Assembly: GCA_036927565.1 (NCBI GenBank)
Contig: JAYESD010000004.1
Span: forward strand, 162,413,697-162,477,696
From: Tuctoria greenei
Taxonomy: Eukaryota > Streptophyta > Magnoliopsida > Poales > Poaceae
Length of the DNA: 64,000 nucleotides
Direction: 5' to 3'
Numbering within the stretch: position 1 is the first letter of the stretch; the number at the start of each line of letters is the position of its first letter. Made by a program: the position numbers and the translations under genes. Positions 10,064 to 19,627 of the stretch are shown here, piece by piece. A model generated the notes under the pieces. That model was not told the origin of the DNA, did not search any database, and saw nothing but the letters and a program-made list of their open reading frames with translations.

Positions 10064-10969
10064 TGATGAGGACATCACTTCTATGGATACAAACAACACT
10101 CCATTGAACATACAAGATGCAATCAATAGAGTTCATACACAACAATTAATTTCAAAGGTGAGCTCGTTCTTATATATTTTCTTGTATGCTTTTGAGCATA
10201 GATTGCTACTTAATGATTTAATTGTGATTAGAATCCATGGAGAGGTTCAAGGAGTACTTGGAGGAAGTATTAGGGACGTGGAAGACCAGATAATTCATTC
10301 AAAGAAGATGGAAACCGAACCAAACTCAAAGTCGTATCCAACTCGGAGTCCAGGAGCAGTACGCACTAAAACGGACGCCCAGAATGTATATGAACTCCGC
10401 TTTGGACGTTCTACATATGGACGGAAAGGGGAGAGGATAACCTTTCCAATGGCGCCGGTCCATGTCAAAATACCTCTGGAGTCGACTTGAATCGTCGAAA
10501 CAAAATCAAGTACAGAATCTGTCAGGGTGCTGCGCCACCGTATTGGGCCATTGGCCCTTGTATCAAGTCTAAGTCCATTATTTTCGTATCTTACATCTAG
10601 GTTACGACCCAGCACCCCCATGGACGTCCTCCCACCTATATATACTCCTTAGCCACCACAAACAATTGGGTTTTTCTTATATTAATAATATCGTCGTTCT
10701 ACGGTTTGTGAAACCCCAAATTCACGATTTCAGATTGTGTCTACCTTGTTCTTGCTTGTGTTCTCGGTTGCACTTGCAGGTATTAGCCTTCTTATCGAGG
10801 TGAATCATGTGAACCATGGTTGATAACCAACGGAGCGGTGGTGTAGTGATTGCACGGGTTTTTCGTGTTCTACTCGAGAGCATCAGATCATCAACGTCGA
10901 GATCTCCACCTCAATCGACTTATCCATTACCTTTCGGAAGATCGGGACTCATCCTCAACCTACTCATCA
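10064..10969 (+). repeat. 5' LTR of the gag-only element
   Basis: It starts TGATGAGGACATCAC and ends CCTACTCATCA, followed after two bases by the primer site. A TATA box (CTATATATAC) lies at 10636-10645. The first 400 bp carry an open frame homologous to the C-terminus of the internal ORF. Confidence 0.95.
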
Positions 10970-10971
10970 AT

Positions 10972-10980
10972 TGGTATCAG
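10972..10980 (+). other. Primer-binding site, tRNA-Met type
   Basis: TGGTATCAG lies two bases after the LTR end and is complementary to the 3' end of plant initiator tRNA-Met. Confidence 0.85.
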
Positions 10981-12162
10981 ATTTCCAGGTTGCCCGTTAG
11001 GTAATTCATCTATCCGTTACATTAGTTTTGTTTTTCATACCTAGAGTCCACAAAAAAGCCACAAAAAACTTGCAGTTTAGTAGAACTGTTCATTACTTTG
11101 TTCAAACCGCCATTGAGCATTTGCAACTTTTGTTTTCGGTTTAGTTTTGTTGAGTTTGTGTCCGTTGTTGAGTCATATTGCTGGTTTAGAAAGTGTTTTT
11201 TGTCTTAGTTTGAGTTTTGCATTGTGTTGATTCATCCTCTTGAATCACATCATCACGTCCAGATTAGATTCCTCTCTGTCCAGTTCGGTATTTTCAACAT
11301 TTCTCGCCAATACGAACTCGGATACTAGAGTTCTTATACTTTATGAAAAGCTTAAGAAGTTATCTACAACTTTCATAATCATAGGTTTCCCAGTAAACGG
11401 AGTTATCATGGTCCAAAGTGTACTAGATCTAAATCTGTTCTCGACCTAGAATTTCTGAACAGTCTGTATTTCGGGGACAATATCTCCTATTGTTCTTATC
11501 CAAAATAGGTCTTCCATATATTGAAATTAAATAGGAGAGATATATCTAGAATCTTTCTGTTGTAAGTTTTTCTATTTAGAGCCTCTAAGTGTGGCTATTT
11601 GTCCTTGGAAGATTGAGCAGAAAATATGCAACGGACAAAAGAGATATCTTTGATTGGTTTTAATTGTGTTCTTCTTTTGCAGCACATTCTGAGAAAAGAA
11701 AGACAAAAGAAAAAGGCAAGTGCAAAACAAGATACAAAAGACGCACAAAAAATAGGAGAAAAAACAAAAAAAAAAAACAGAAGTGCTTACATCCTTTGTG
11801 TCATCTAATTTTGTCTCACGTCTAGCTTGCTTGAACTACTAGGAACACATTTAGGCCAGCAACTTTTACAAGTACTTTGGACACTTATTCAACTTTATTA
11901 TCTGATTTCATTGTTGCTAATCCTTGCTACGTATAATGTACCATCCAAGCTACACATTACTCTTAAGCAGAATCGATACACCTTTGCAATCATCCCACGC
12001 TTCATTGATTTCTTCATACCAGCCACCGTTTACCACCTGCAGTGTCAGTAAGAACACTTGTAAGAGCGTGGTAAGACACTTCAGAGTGTGTGATTCCACT
12101 TCCACGTTGTCATTATCCTTTGTAGTTGATAGGGATAACATATTTTTTTTGTTGTCTTTTGT
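10981..12162 (+). other. 1.2-kb leader of the gag-only element
   Basis: AT-rich leader with no convincing coding sequence, only short chance frames. An A-rich stretch lies at about 11690-11785. Nothing else is recognised. Confidence 0.6.
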
Positions 12163-13968
12163 TTGCTACTAACAATGTTAGTTAAAAGCAAGAATCATGC
12201 TTTATATGCTGAGATGATTGACATGATGAAGACGACGATGGAGTTGCTCACTAAAAATCAAACATCAACTAAGGTTTCACATGACATCCAGACCATCTTT
12301 ACAACTCCTTCCACAGAAAGTAATTACATTCTCCCATCTCTTCCTTCTTCAGATGGTCTTGATTACGATGAATATATTGCTTGGGAAATAGAGTTGGATA
12401 AAAATTTTGGACAATGTCATATGTGTGAGAGGAGAATGATTAGAAATGTTGCAAGTGCATTAGTAGATTGTGCATTAACTTGGTGGAACAACTTAAGTGA
12501 TTTAGAAAAACCACGAACATGGAATGATATGAAAATCCTTATGCGAGAAAGTTTTGCCAATATATCTAATTGCAAAGATAAAATAATTGAACTTGAGAAA
12601 AAATTTCTTGTTGTACCTCCTCCTATGCCTAACCTTTTGCAGGAACATGAACAAATAAATGTAGAAAATTCAAAAGAGAATGAGGTGTTCAACATCTCCT
12701 TTGAAAATACAGATCTATCAATTCATATTTCACCCACATTTACTGCTGAAAATGAGAATAAATGTAACGAATATCACAACACACTTGATGAAGGTGACAA
12801 GTTTTTGGATGTTCTGAGTTTTTTCACCAATCATGCTATTGTCGAGGAGCGACTAGTGGAATCTTTTATTGATACACCATTGCCACATGTTGATTTTCAT
12901 GCTGATCCTTCTGTTAAAAATGAGTTGTGTGCTAATAATTATATTGTACCTATGCTAGAACAACCAAATGAATTTGATACTTTATCACCCACATGTGCTG
13001 AAATTAAGCATTTGATTCCAGTTACATGTGAAAGGGATGAGCTGGAATTGTTGTCTTCTCTAAATGTTTTGGGTTATATTGAATTTGACACTCTCTGTGA
13101 TCTAGATATTGTAGAGAGAAGAATATTTTCTAAAACTGAATTACCTTTGTTGGCAAAAAATAGTTTTCATGCTATAGGGAAATATGAACGTAGTGGCATG
13201 TTTATGGTGCATAAAGTTTACATATGTTCAAATGTGCAAGCTCCTTTTGTGCTGCAACAACATGGTCAAGTAAATGAATGTACTTACGCTAATAATGTCT
13301 TGTCAAGTTTTTCTAGTATTTTTTCCTTGAAGCAGGGACAACAAAAGCATTATTCACTGTGGTTGTGCAATATGAATAGCAATCATTCTACCTCCAAAGC
13401 AAGCCTCTTTGCTGAACATACGAGCAAGCCGAGGACGACTTGTCATAAAGAAGGGGAGAATGATGAGATCATGCACGTTATCATCGCACCTACAAACATG
13501 AAACAATGTTTATTTGTTTGGGATCCTGACTCAAGTGAATGTGCACTCTTATTTGATGGACAAGATCAGGATGGCACACTATGTCGTCCACCACCTTGGC
13601 CTCCTCCATTCATGCACACAAGAAGATTTGATGGTGTTGCACATTTGGACCAACACATGAGAGGAGATGAACTTGAGTCGAGGACAACTCCAATTCAAGA
13701 AGGGGAGGATGATGAGAACATCACTTTTATGGATACAAACAACACTCCATTGAACATACAAGATGCAATCAATAGAGTTCATACACAACAATTATTTTCA
13801 AAGGTGAGCTCATTCTTATATATTTCCTTATATGTTTTTGAGCATAGATTGCTACTTAATGATTTAATTGTGATTAGGATCCATGGAGAGGTTCAAGGAG
13901 TACTTGGAGGAAGTATCAGGGACGTGGAAAACCAGATAATTCGTTCAAGAAGATGGAAACCGAACTAA
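12163..13968 (+). CDS. Gag-like protein fused to a pol-tail-like end that runs into the 3' LTR
   Basis: This is a single open frame of 601 codons, with the first Met at 12163 and alternatives at 12175 and 12217. Residues about 60-150 resemble a gypsy Gag core: YDEYIAWEIELDKNFGQ, VDCALTWWNNLSDLEKP, TWNDMKILMRESF. A long, acidic, low-complexity middle shows no protease, RT or integrase motif. The frame then reads through the polypurine tract (13697-13709) and 259 bases into the 3' LTR, ending NQIIRSRRWKPN. Chromovirus-type polyproteins can end inside the LTR, so the likely origin is a Gag start joined to a polyprotein end after loss of pol. That the frame stayed open despite about 7% LTR divergence suggests it was useful, probably for particle assembly. 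Confidence 0.75.
   Translation: MLLTMLVKSKNHALYAEMIDMMKTTMELLTKNQTSTKVSHDIQTIFTTPSTESNYILPSLPSSDGLDYDEYIAWEIELDKNFGQCHMCERRMIRNVASALVDCALTWWNNLSDLEKPRTWNDMKILMRESFANISNCKDKIIELEKKFLVVPPPMPNLLQEHEQINVENSKENEVFNISFENTDLSIHISPTFTAENENKCNEYHNTLDEGDKFLDVLSFFTNHAIVEERLVESFIDTPLPHVDFHADPSVKNELCANNYIVPMLEQPNEFDTLSPTCAEIKHLIPVTCERDELELLSSLNVLGYIEFDTLCDLDIVERRIFSKTELPLLAKNSFHAIGKYERSGMFMVHKVYICSNVQAPFVLQQHGQVNECTYANNVLSSFSSIFSLKQGQQKHYSLWLCNMNSNHSTSKASLFAEHTSKPRTTCHKEGENDEIMHVIIAPTNMKQCLFVWDPDSSECALLFDGQDQDGTLCRPPPWPPPFMHTRRFDGVAHLDQHMRGDELESRTTPIQEGEDDENITFMDTNNTPLNIQDAINRVHTQQLFSKVSSFLYISLYVFEHRLLLNDLIVIRIHGEVQGVLGGSIRDVENQIIRSRRWKPN
13697..13709 (+). other. Polypurine tract of the gag-only element
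   Basis: AAGAAGGGGAGGA directly abuts the first base of the 3' LTR. It also codes for part of the ORF that crosses it. Confidence 0.9.
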
Positions 13969-14612
13969 ACTCAAAATCGTATCCAACTCGGAGTCCAGGA
14001 GCAGTACGTACTAAAACGGACGCCCAGGATGCATATGAACTCCGTTTTGGAAGTTCTACATATGCACGGAAAGGGGAGAGGATAACCTTTCCAGTGGGTC
14101 CGGTACCATGTCAAAATACCTTCAGAGTCGAAGGGAATCGTCGAAACAAAATCAAAAACAGAATCTGTCAGGGTGCTTTGCCACCGTATTGGGCCATTGG
14201 GCCTTGTATCAAGTCTAAGTCCATTATTTTCGTATCTTAGGGTTAGGTTACGACCCAACACCCCCTTGGACGTCCTCCCACCTATATATACTCTATATTA
14301 GCCACCACAAACAATTGGGTTTTGCTTAGATTAATAATATCACCGTTCTATGGTTTGTGAAACCCCAAATTCGCGATTTCAGATCGTGTCTACCTTGTTC
14401 TTGCTTGTGTTCTCGATTGCACTTGCAGGGATTAGCCTTCTTGGCAAGGTCAATTGTGCGAAGCACGGTTGATAACCAACGGAGCGGTGGTGTAGTGATT
14501 GCAGGGGTTTTTCGTGTTCTACTCGAGAGCCTCGGATCATCAACGTCGAGATCTCCACCTCAATCGACTTATCCATTACCTTTCGGAAGATCGGGCCTAA
14601 ACCTACTCATCA
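13710..14612 (+). repeat. 3' LTR of the gag-only element
   Basis: It starts TGATGAGAACATCAC and ends CCTACTCATCA. TATA (CTATATATAC) lies at 14282-14291. It is followed by the TSD CCGAC. About 69 differences or small indels from the 5' LTR were counted by eye over about 905 bp. Confidence 0.95.
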
Positions 14613-14617
14613 CCGAC

Positions 14618-14981
14618 CCCCCCTGTTCGGCCGACTAGAGGAAAGTGCCATTTTTGCTCTCTCTCCTCCAACGACAACATTTGGTTCCCTAGTGACCGTT
14701 GGGGATTGCACACTATAAATGATGGTCGTGAGAAGCTCTTCTCCTCACACTTCACCTCATTTCATACCTCCCCAAAGTCACTCTTAATCACATTGCTTTT
14801 CTTACTCTTCATTGAAACACTCTTGCTCAAAATCCAACTCAAAAGGATTTGCCTTTGCTTGCATTTGCAATTTGCTCTCAAGTTCTTCAAGGGAAAATTT
14901 GTCGGGGTTTTACTTTCACTAACATCACCTCTTTTGAGTTTTTGCCTTGTTGTGTTCTTGTTTGTTGTGGACATAAAAGGA
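14618..14981 (+). promoter_or_regulatory. Athila-like internal promoter region before the second ORF
   Basis: Together with the bases left of the inserted element, this region once carried GGTCGGCCGAC followed by a C run and TTCGGCCGACT. A TATA box (CACTATAAAT) follows at 14711-14720. The 3' LTR of the same element has the same order: GGTCGGCCGACC, a C run, AGTCGGCC (about 63544-63568) and then GCTATAAATA at 63684. The match suggests that the internal ORF has its own LTR-like promoter. This is inference from motif order only. Confidence 0.5.
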
Positions 14982-16348
14982 ATGAAAAGGTTGTTTGGAA
15001 GGAGGAAGGAGGCCACAAGCTCATGCCGTGATGGAGACACAAGTGCACGCCCCTCTTCCATTGCTACACCAAGTTCACAGAGGAGGAGTGTAGGAGAGGA
15101 CACTCCCATGGGTGAGAGGAGCAACCCACAACAACTTCTTCACGATGACGACCTCGACATCCAAAGTGAAGTTGAAGATCAGGCACACAAGCTCCTCCAA
15201 GATCGTGAGTTTTCTCATACGAAAGCTTATGATCTGGATTTGATCTCCAAAATAGGTATGGATTCTGAATTCTTTTCCATTTGGCGTGCATTAGGATGTG
15301 AAAAATTTGCTCACATAGAGGAGAAAGATTCACACTTTCCCTCCATACAATTCCTTTGTACACTCAAAATAGGATTTGATAGTATTACTTTTAGATTATT
15401 TCAAAGAGAATACAACATCCTATAGAAAGAATTAAATGAAATTCTAGGCTTCCATAAACGTTGTTTGCTCGATTTACACACTTTGCCTAAGTTTAACAAA
15501 GAAAGTTTTTTTGCAAGATTTAACTGGTGAGGTCAGATGTAGTGCACATAGGAATAGCAACTTGCACAACCCTATTTTACGCTTCATGCATAGATGGGTG
15601 GCCATGACTATGTTCCCTAGAGATGTAAGGATATTGCGTGATGATGAGCTGAAAATTTTGTTTGCCATGACTAAAAAGATAAAAGTTGCTTGAGTTATTG
15701 CCATGATGACACAATGGTTAGATTACATTCCAAGGGGAGGACCAATTGAATCCACTTCATTGATTATCTGTATTGCTACTAGGGTAGGAGCACTAGAATA
15801 TTCTTCATTTGAATATATTGAAAATGAAAGATAATTAATTAATGAAGATTATTTAGTGCAAGAACATACCCTTGAGCATGATCAAGATGGCTCTTTGATA
15901 TTTTATTATCCCAACATAATCAATGAAATTTGGTTATCTAACCTGGATTATCATTTGTACAGAGGTCGGGGGCTAACTTAACCTTCTTCCCATCGAGGAA
16001 GTCGAAGAAGTAATGTCTCTGGTAGGGTAACTAAAAGTTATACAAGGAGAGCGGCCATGCCCCCGAAAACCTCCATGGTCCATGAGTACGAAGAGGAAGA
16101 GAACCCAACGGGTGATGCTCTAGGATGACCTCAACCTCCATCGTATGAGACCGAATGTCCGTCTTGGCATGGATGGCCTGGTGCCACATGGGAGCCGCCC
16201 CTATCCACTTCAAGCTCTAGCAGCTTGCCTCCATCATCCATGAGAAGATGTCGTTCCTCTTCAACTAGAAGTCAACATGACTATAGCCAAGGAATGATGG
16301 ATCTCACTAGACGTATGGATGAGCTTGAAGTGAGAACGGGTGACAACT
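14982..16348 (+). pseudogene. Athila-like second ORF (plant transposon protein type), 5' part
   Basis: ATG 14982 (MKRLFGRRKEATSS) starts a basic N-terminus; the frame is also open upstream. Residues about 55-145 hold the family blocks AYDLDLISKIGMD, FSIWRALGCEKFAHIEEK and SIQFLCTLKIGFDSITFRL. A TAG at 15423 and a frameshift near 15530 break it. The body continues in another frame (LRFMHRWVAMTMFPRDVRIL, then DYIPRGGPIES), with further stops at about 15691, 15832 and 15978. A Ser/Pro/Arg-rich tail (about 16090-16270) leads into MDLTRRMDELEVRTGD, where copia B is inserted. The tail resumes at 61746. The role of this ORF in Athila elements is unresolved; it sits in the envelope position but no membrane helix is seen here. 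Confidence 0.75.
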
Positions 16349-16506
16349 TGTGAGACCTATGTGTGCCGAATACATTGGCTTTGACGAAAAAAGTTTTGAA
16401 TACGGCCACAACAACCTTTTAACAAGGTCCGACTCTAGGTCTGAGCTCTTGCAAGGTCTGATGATAAGCCCGTTTGTTTTGGGTAGCTCCAGCAAGGTCC
16501 GACGTG

Positions 16507-16594
16507 AGGTCTGACTTGCTTTGGCTAGGTCCGACTTCTTTGTCTAGGTCCGACTTATTTTGGTTAGGTCCGACTTGCCGGCGCTAGGTCCGAC
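16507..16594 (+). repeat. 20-bp-phased GGTCCGAC direct repeats in the copia B LTR
   Basis: AGGTCYGAC starts at 16507, 16527, 16546, 16566 and 16586, spaced 19-20 bp. Diverged copies mixed with AGCTCCAGC continue to about 16720. The sister LTR has the corresponding array at about 60065-60340. It lies upstream of the TATA box. Confidence 0.85.
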
Positions 16595-16904
16595 TAGCTT
16601 TGGTCAGCTCCAGCGCTAGGTCTGACTAGGTTTGGTAAGCTCCAGCGCTAGGTCTGACTAGCTTTGATAAGCTCCAGCGCTAGGTCCTGCTAGCTTTGGT
16701 AAGCTTAGTCGCAAGGTCCAGTGCTAGATTGCAATGGTTTTGCTTCTAACTTGCAATGCTTCATACTTTCTTTACACCCATGAAAAGTTTGCATAGTATT
16801 CTTTTACTAAGTTTTTGGAGGTGGATATGGCTGATATCATTTTGCTATGGTTTGCAACATGCTTATGTGAGGTGCTCACGTAAGGTGTTGTGTTTTTGAA
16901 CTAA

Positions 16905-18370
16905 CACTACTACAAAAGGCTTCATTGCAGGCGGCTCTAAACATATTATCACATAGGGTTTTAAAAACCGTATGTAACAAAAAGCCTTTGAAAATGATCG
17001 ATTAGTACAGGTGGGGGCGAAATCCGCCTGTAAAAATGCATTTTCAGATGCGGGTTTTTATTGCTGACCGCCTGTGAAAATGCATTTTCACAGGCGGTTT
17101 TTTTCTGCTGACCGCCTGTGAAAATGCATTTTCACAGGCGGTTTTTTATTGCCGACCGCCTGTGAAAATGTATTATCACATACTATTTTTTACTGCCAAC
17201 CACCTGTGTTATTAAGTTATCAAAGACAGTTTTTAGAATGTTCCGTGTGCAAAGTGTTCGTGACTAGTCGTAATCAGTAGGCAAGAAATTATAACATTTA
17301 GACAAATTTTGCACTAACACAATTCGATCTACAGAAGACTAAAAGGTTTAGACAAAATTACATTGCAGAGACACAATAAAAAAACGCAACAGAAGTTACA
17401 ACACAACACATCCCATTAACTACGATCCATCACAACCATCACGTGCAGCACCACGTGCAGCAGCTCAATGCCATGAAGACAGAGATGCTGCTGTTGCAGC
17501 TGCTCTTAAACGCCTCCCCGCAGACTCGATAGCGCCACCTTCGTGCTAGCTCATCTTTCGGGCTACAACAAAAATAACGATCACTTCTGGATCTGCGACT
17601 GAAGGTTGGATCCGCGACCCTCGGCATCGAGTGAGACATCCGCGGCGGACGAGGAGCGTGGCTGCCGCGATGGCGAGGAGCGTGGTTGCCATGACGGCGA
17701 TGAGAATGAGCAGCACGGCTGCCACGACGGTCGAGGAGCGTGGTTGTCGCGATGGCGAGGAGCGCGAGCAGTGCAACCTCCGCGGCGGCCAGGATGACGA
17801 GGAGGCGGAATTGGGTTGCCGACACTTTGGTGATGAGGTGGAGCTGCGATAGAGTGAGGTTGGGGAGGAAGGAAAGAGAGGTGAGATTGTGGAGATGGAT
17901 GGTGAGAGGGAGAGATTGGGGATAAGAACATGAGGTGTCGATGCTGCTGCTGTTATAGGCACATAGATTAGAGATGACCCCCTATGAGTCGTTGGATCGA
18001 TAAGTAGTGGAAGACGGAGATATGAAATCCAAGAGCGATCCATGGGATGAAGCAGCGGACCAATCAGGAGTCATCATTATCACAGGCGGTTTATTTTGTT
18101 ACGGGCCACATGTGAAAATCATTATATTCTCACAGGCAGTTGTTTGTTACGGACCGCTTGTGATAATGACTATCATCACAGGCGGTTTTTGTTACGGACC
18201 GCCTGTGAAAATAAATACATTTTCACAGGCGGTTCTTTGTTACAGACCGTCTATGATATTCTATTATCACAGGCGGTTATTAACTCATCTGACATCACAA
18301 GCGTAACTTTTAATGAACCTTCTATAAAAAAAATAAGGAGACACCTGTGAAAATGCATTTTGTAGTAGTG
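16905..18370. mobile_element. Non-autonomous CACTA-type element (1466 bp)
   Basis: Ends are CACTACTACAAAA and TTTTGTAGTAGTG, the terminal inverted repeat of CACTA transposons, with the required 3-bp TSD TAA on both sides (16902-16904 and 18371-18373). The 3' LTR of copia B carries the empty site with a single TAA (CTAACGTGGG near 60550). Subterminal regions (about 17020-17180 and 18080-18290) are packed with hairpin-forming TTTTCACAGGCGG/CCGCCTGTGAAAA units, the expected transposase-binding landscape. No transposase is present. A GC-rich middle (about 17400-17950) has frames on both strands but no recognised protein. Confidence 0.95.
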
Positions 18371-19567
18371 TAACGTGAGTCAAGTCGAGGACTGGTGCAC
18401 GGAAGTATTGGTTGTTTGTTCTTGTGCAGGTGTTGCTTGAGTTCATGATATGGCTGGTGACGGGATCCATTGAACTAGTCTTAGGGAGAAGATGAGGTTC
18501 AACAACCAAGTTCGTGAGGAATTGCGATTGAGTTGATTGGGAGGTCATGCAACATGTTTGGATCAAGAACAATGCATATGAAGGTATCATGGATGTCATT
18601 GGAAGATGTTTGCACATGTGCAAGGAGTGCATGAACGTGGCAACATGGTTCCAAGGGGTGATGAAGAGATGTTGACGTAAAGAATTGGTCAGAAAGGTCC
18701 AACCGACTAGGTTATGGACTCAGGCTGCGGCCGAGTCGGGTTTGACTCAAATATGGAAAGATTTGAGTTGGTTAGGTTAGGATTTCATGGCGAGCACGAA
18801 GTTGAGTTGTTTTAGGAATGTGGGATAAGATCCTAAGGTATTTGGAAGTCTTAAGATTGCTTCTATGTGCGTATGGAAGAGTCTTGAGCAGTTATGGAAT
18901 GTTTTGGTTGAATCTGAGTAGGATTTGTGACCTTGTTAGGATTGGGTTGGCCTAAGGGCTGGTTATATAAGCAAGGTAGGACAGAGCTCGTGGTGCACTA
19001 CTTTGGTGGTGTTCCTTTTGAGTTTTTATCAATAAAATTCGTAGTCTAAAAGAGCTTTTGTGCCTTGATCATTCGACTTGTTTTCATCGCGTCTTTCTCG
19101 TCGAGTTTCTGCACAGCATTACCTTGCTTCGTTGGTTTTATCATAACTCATGTTTTACAGATCCAATCGACGTGATTTTTTTGTGTTGTCTTCAAAACTT
19201 GATTATCTATCATCTTTAAAAATTTCACAGTCATTGGATTTGTATTTTATCATCTACACGAGTTTTATTGCAATGTTGCAGATCTGGTTTTTCTCGGGTA
19301 GAACAGATTGATATTCGTTCATTCTTTCGATCGTAACTTGAGTTTTTATCGACGTATTTCAGTGATTCTTGTTTTTGTTTCTTAGTGACTTGATCCTATG
19401 TAATATATACCACTTTTGTCACAGTTGAACATGTTTAGATTAGTCGCACTCACGATTTATTTAACAAATCAATTTTCTGCTGAGCGGTTTTTGTTGCTTC
19501 CACTGAAAAAGTTGTACATTCACCCCCCCCCTCTGGTAGCCTTTTACGTGCTCTTTGATCCTACAAT

Positions 19568-19580
19568 TGGTATCAAAGCC
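19568..19580 (+). other. Primer-binding site of copia B, tRNA-Met type
   Basis: TGGTATCAAAGCC lies two bases after the LTR end. It differs by one base from the usual TGGTATCAGAGCC complement of initiator tRNA-Met. Confidence 0.85.
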
Positions 19581-19627
19581 ACGGTGCTCTAATCTTTGTG
19601 ATTTGCACGTATTTTTAACTGATCATC

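Larger units (their letters stand above)
10064..14612 (+). mobile_element. Non-autonomous Ty3/gypsy element with a single Gag-like ORF (4549 bp)
   Basis: It is flanked by an exact 5-bp TSD, CCGAC at 10059-10063 and 14613-14617. The LTRs (906 and 903 bp) start TGATGAG and end CTCATCA, a perfect inverted repeat. The primer site matches the 3' end of initiator tRNA-Met and the polypurine tract is intact. The 2.74-kb interior holds one ORF with a chromovirus-like Gag start; no protease, RT or integrase is present. The LTRs differ at roughly 7% of positions by eye, so it is millions of years old if ordinary grass rates apply. It needs enzymes from another element. Confidence 0.95.
16349..19565 (+). 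repeat. 5' LTR of copia B, interrupted by a CACTA-type element
   Basis: It starts TGTGAGACCTATG and ends TTTGATCCTACA, with the primer site two bases later. It contains the ~20-bp repeat array (16507-16594), the CACTA insertion (16905-18370) and a TATA box in GGTTATATAAGC (about 18961-18972). The R-U5 part after about 19000 is T-rich, with a C run at 19521-19531. Confidence 0.93.

Noticed and set aside
16349..16353. Copia B boundary at 16351 (TGAGACC) with no TSD
   Set aside because: Moving the LTR start to TGTGAGACC at 16349 gives the expected TGT...ACA ends, matches the start of the sister LTR at 59988, and yields a TSD with one mismatch (CAACT/CATCT).
17439..18043. Captured host gene inside the CACTA-type element
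   Set aside because: The GC-rich middle has overlapping frames on both strands, but I could not recognise any protein; a database search would be needed before claiming gene capture.
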